The notes beneath the pieces are model-generated. The model did not search any database and was not told where the DNA came from. It saw only the letters and a program-made list of their open reading frames with translations. Below are positions 6,075 through 8,350 of a stretch of DNA of 8,350 nt, piece after piece. The first letter of the stretch is position 1. Every line of letters begins with the position of its first letter. A program made the position numbers and the translations under genes. The stretch is taken from assembly GCA_003451975.1 (NCBI GenBank), contig DMIX01000376.1:1-8350 (forward strand). The letters run 5' to 3'. Source of the stretch: Propionibacteriaceae bacterium. GTDB lineage: Bacteria > Actinomycetota > Actinomycetes > Propionibacteriales > Propionibacteriaceae.

Positions 6075-7109
6075 ATGGGCATGACCGAACAGAACACGCC
6101 GTTGACCGGTAAGTCCTCCATTGAGACCTGGCTGAATGATCCGGTCGGTGGACAGCTCCTTCGAGGATTCTTGGCACAAGGAGGTCAGGACGACAGTTCG
6201 CTCGCCCCGATCAAGACCTTCCCGTTGCAGCAACTTGTGGCGCTGAGCCAGGGCCAGGTTTCGCAGGCTGTGATCGACGAACTGGTGAAGCAGGCCAATG
6301 GTGGCGTGATGCCCGAGGTTCCCGAAGAAGAGAATGAAGCGGGTGCGCCGTGGGTTGAGCAGATCACCCCAGGCCGGTTCTCCGGCAAGACCGTCATCGT
6401 CACCGGTGCCGGTTCTGGCATCGGCAAGGCGACCGCCTCCCGGGTGGCCCGCGAAGGCGGACGCGTGATCGCTGCCGACATCTCCGCCGAACGCCTGGCT
6501 GATTTCAGAGCATCCCTACCGGATGCGCAGATCGAAACCATCGTCGCCGATGTGGCCAAGCCAGAAGACGTCGACGCCGTCGTCGCACTGGCTGGCGACA
6601 CCATTCACGGGTTGGCCAATGTGGCCGGAATCATGGACAACATGACCCCGCTGCACGAGGTCTCCGACGCGGTGTGGGAGCGTGTCATGGCGGTCAACGT
6701 CACGGGGCTATTCCTGCTCAGCCGGGCGGTGCTGGCCAAGATGTATGAAGCCAAGGCTGGCTCGATCGTGAACATCTCCTCCGAAGCCGGACTGCGCGGG
6801 TCGGCTGCCGGGCTGGCCTACACGACGTCCAAGCATGCGGTGAACGGCATCACCAAGAGCGCGGCCTTCACCTACGCAACCTCCGGGATTCGGGTGAATG
6901 CGGTCGCTCCCGGACCGGTGGCCACCAACATTCAGGCCAGCTTTGACTCCGAACTGGGCCAAGAGCGCATTGGGACGTTACTGGCGAACATTCCGCAGGT
7001 AGCGATGCCCGATCAGTTGGCGGCCTCGATCTGCTTCCTGCTCAGCGATGACGCCACCAACCTGACCGGTGTGATTCTGCCCTCGGACGGTGGGTGGTCG
7101 GTGCAGTAG
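6075..7109 (+). CDS. Short-chain dehydrogenase/reductase with N-terminal helical module
   Basis: This 344-aa protein is a classical SDR from about residue 100 on, with about 95 extra residues in front. SDR signatures are complete: TGAGSGIG (110-117) for the dinucleotide, D135 at the end of the second strand (NAD preferred over NADP), NVAG (182-185), N208, S236, Y249 and K253 (YTTSK) as the catalytic set, PG at 279-280, and a FabG-like end TGVILPSDGGW. The substrate is unknown; an alcohol, sugar or 3-oxoacyl group are all possible. The N-terminal part (15-75) reads SSIETWLNDPVGGQLLRGFL then a loop then PLQQLVAL and QVSQAVIDELVKQANG. This resembles a small helical module that I remember at the C-terminus of family 3 beta-glucosidases. 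An acidic linker (EVPEEENEAG) joins it to the SDR. The gene appears to stand alone, with a hairpin behind it. Confidence 0.92.
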   Translation: MGMTEQNTPLTGKSSIETWLNDPVGGQLLRGFLAQGGQDDSSLAPIKTFPLQQLVALSQGQVSQAVIDELVKQANGGVMPEVPEEENEAGAPWVEQITPGRFSGKTVIVTGAGSGIGKATASRVAREGGRVIAADISAERLADFRASLPDAQIETIVADVAKPEDVDAVVALAGDTIHGLANVAGIMDNMTPLHEVSDAVWERVMAVNVTGLFLLSRAVLAKMYEAKAGSIVNISSEAGLRGSAAGLAYTTSKHAVNGITKSAAFTYATSGIRVNAVAPGPVATNIQASFDSELGQERIGTLLANIPQVAMPDQLAASICFLLSDDATNLTGVILPSDGGWSVQ

Positions 7110-7110
7110 G

Positions 7111-7158
7111 GATGGGCTTTCGGTGGGGGCTTCAGCAGAGACTGGAGCCCCCCATCCA
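7111..7158 (+). terminator. Strong hairpin behind the SDR gene
   Basis: GGGGGCTTCAG (7126-7136) pairs with CTGGAGCCCCC (7143-7153) around CAGAGA: an 11-bp stem with one U-G wobble pair. An outer arm GGATGG (7111-7116) can pair with CCATCC (7153-7158), giving a longer or alternative structure. No U tract follows, as is common for actinobacterial terminators. It starts right after the stop codon. The rest of the spacer to 7358 shows no gene and no convincing promoter. Confidence 0.65.
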
Positions 7159-7358
7159 CGCAATTTGAGAGTGCATTGCGACGGTACCTTTCGACTGACT
7201 GACGCTGGCTCGTTGACTGGCGTCGCCATCCTCGGGTGGGTCGCCTGGCTCCCACGATCGGAAGAAACTCCCAGTCCTCACCCCGCAAGATGGCTGAGAA
7301 TCAGGCGTCGGGTGCCTACGGTGGGCAACACACAAGTCGAGTATCGAGGAAGTCTCCC

Positions 7359-8350
7359 GTGACACAAGGTTGGACCCAGTTCGCCATCGCCGTGGTGTTG
7401 GCCGTGATCATCGCGGTGGCATTCCTGGTCGTCCTGGCCCTGGTGATCAGAATCCCGTTCCGCGCTTATGAGTGGCCAAAAGACCTGGCCTCACACATTC
7501 GGCGCCCGCTGCGGACGGTGGTCATCACCGCAGCCATCTGGATCGCCGGGGCGGTTGCCTTTCCCCGCGACAGTGCGTGGTGGTCCGGCATCAACGAAGT
7601 GATGCTGGTGCTCACCGTCGGGGCCGGCGCCTGGTTCTTGATCTCACTGATCACCTTCGTCACCGATATTGCCCTGGGACGCCACCGCGGCGAGATTCCG
7701 AACACTGCGGACGCTCGTCGCATTCGGACGCAAGGTCTCATCCTGGAGCGGCTCGCCGTCGCCTTGGTGGTCGTCGTCGCTGTTGGTGCGATCTTGATGA
7801 GCTTTCCGGCAGTGCGCACTGTCGGCGCGAGCTTGTTGGCCTCGGCAGGGATCGTCTCGGTCATCGCCGGTTTGGCTGCGCAATCGGCATTGGCGAACAT
7901 GTTCGCCGGCGTCCAACTGGTCTTCAGCCAGGCATTGCGCGTCGATGACGTGATCGTGGTCGAGGGCGAATGGGGCCGGGTTGGCGAGATCACCTTGAGT
8001 TATGTCGTCCTCAACATCTGGGATGAGCGGCGCTTGGTGCTTCCCTGCACCTACTTCACCACCAAACCGTTCGAAACTTGGACGCGCAAGAGCAACGACA
8101 TTCTGGGCTCGGTCGAGTTGGATCTCGACTGGCGCGTCTCGGTGGACGCGCTGCGTGACCGCTTTCGCGAGATTCTCGAGGGAAGTGACCTGTGGGACGG
8201 ACGCACCGCGGTTACTCAGGTCACCGATGCCACCGGCGGTCTGGTTCGGGTGCGGCTGTTGATGAGCGCCGCCGACTCCGGAAGACTGTGGGATCTGCGT
8301 TGCCTGGTGCGCGAACGCCTGGTCGCCTACGTCCGCTCGAACCTTCCCGA
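7359..8350 (+). CDS. MscS-family mechanosensitive ion channel (3' end outside window)
   Basis: The frame is open from GTG 7359 to the window edge (330 full codons). The start is supported by GAGGAAG (7346-7352) at 6-base spacing and by the hydrophobic segment that follows at once. Membrane segments are near residues 8-31, 52-68, 82-105 and 132-148. The pore-lining helix and the start of the beta domain follow: LASAGIVSVIAGLAAQSALANMFAG (160-184), LRVDDVIVVEGEWGRVGEI (193-211) and PFETWTRKSND (237-247). These are the hallmark MscS stretches. The product should open under membrane tension to release solutes on osmotic downshock. The cytoplasmic domain is under way at the edge. The extra helices ahead of the pore make it longer than E. 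coli MscS and fit the actinobacterial subfamily. Native regulation is not visible. Confidence 0.93.
   Translation, partial: MTQGWTQFAIAVVLAVIIAVAFLVVLALVIRIPFRAYEWPKDLASHIRRPLRTVVITAAIWIAGAVAFPRDSAWWSGINEVMLVLTVGAGAWFLISLITFVTDIALGRHRGEIPNTADARRIRTQGLILERLAVALVVVVAVGAILMSFPAVRTVGASLLASAGIVSVIAGLAAQSALANMFAGVQLVFSQALRVDDVIVVEGEWGRVGEITLSYVVLNIWDERRLVLPCTYFTTKPFETWTRKSNDILGSVELDLDWRVSVDALRDRFREILEGSDLWDGRTAVTQVTDATGGLVRVRLLMSAADSGRLWDLRCLVRERLVAYVRSNLP

Noticed and set aside
7466..7993. Minus-strand 175-codon reading frame
   Set aside because: It is antisense to the MscS gene and is Thr/Ser/Ala-rich as expected from a mirrored high-GC gene; the plus-strand frame has clear MscS motifs.
1..8350. 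CRISPR arrays, insertion sequences, riboswitches
   Set aside because: No regularly spaced repeats, transposase genes with terminal repeats, or recognisable riboswitch cores were seen on either strand.

Overview
The window is high-GC DNA with compact genes, GTG starts and actinobacterial protein families: a DUF222/HNH protein of the 13E12 type, an actinobacterial-style MscS channel and a near-consensus LexA box of the mycobacterial type. It very probably comes from an actinomycete chromosome. The genus cannot be named from this alone.

Layout. The window opens inside a tRNA-Arg gene (anticodon NCG), followed by a terminator hairpin and a short 14-bp tandem repeat. From about 233 to 3221 all genes run on the minus strand: a DUF222/HNH endonuclease-like gene (3221 to 1713), an orphan thioredoxin-fold [2Fe-2S] ferredoxin (1517 to 1212), and a two-gene unit of an SRPBCC/START-like protein (1113 to 691) plus a MarR regulator (676 to 233). 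The SRPBCC start is preceded by a GC-centred palindrome that overlaps a candidate -10 box, as expected of an autoregulated MarR operator on a leaderless mRNA. The HNH gene has a LexA-like SOS box and a perfect DnaA 9-mer just upstream.

From 3454 to the right end everything runs on the plus strand. First comes a DUF4143-type AAA ATPase (3454-4773). It overlaps by four bases (GTGA) an acidic 268-aa protein that I do not recognise (4770-5576). The roughly 500 bp after that pair hold a decayed second copy of the ATPase 3' half. Its last 13 codons still read as the ATPase C-terminus (10 of 13 residues the same), with an RLP-x-W motif in the right order upstream. Next is a short-chain dehydrogenase with an unusual N-terminal helical module (6075-7109), a strong hairpin, and then an MscS-family channel (7359 onward) that runs off the window.

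Most of this is ordinary chromosomal content. The best candidates for something undescribed are the translationally coupled ATPase/acidic-protein pair with a degenerate paralogue beside it, and the SDR fused to a module I associate with beta-glucosidases. The signals at the MarR operon (palindrome on a leaderless promoter) and at the HNH gene (SOS box) give testable regulatory predictions.
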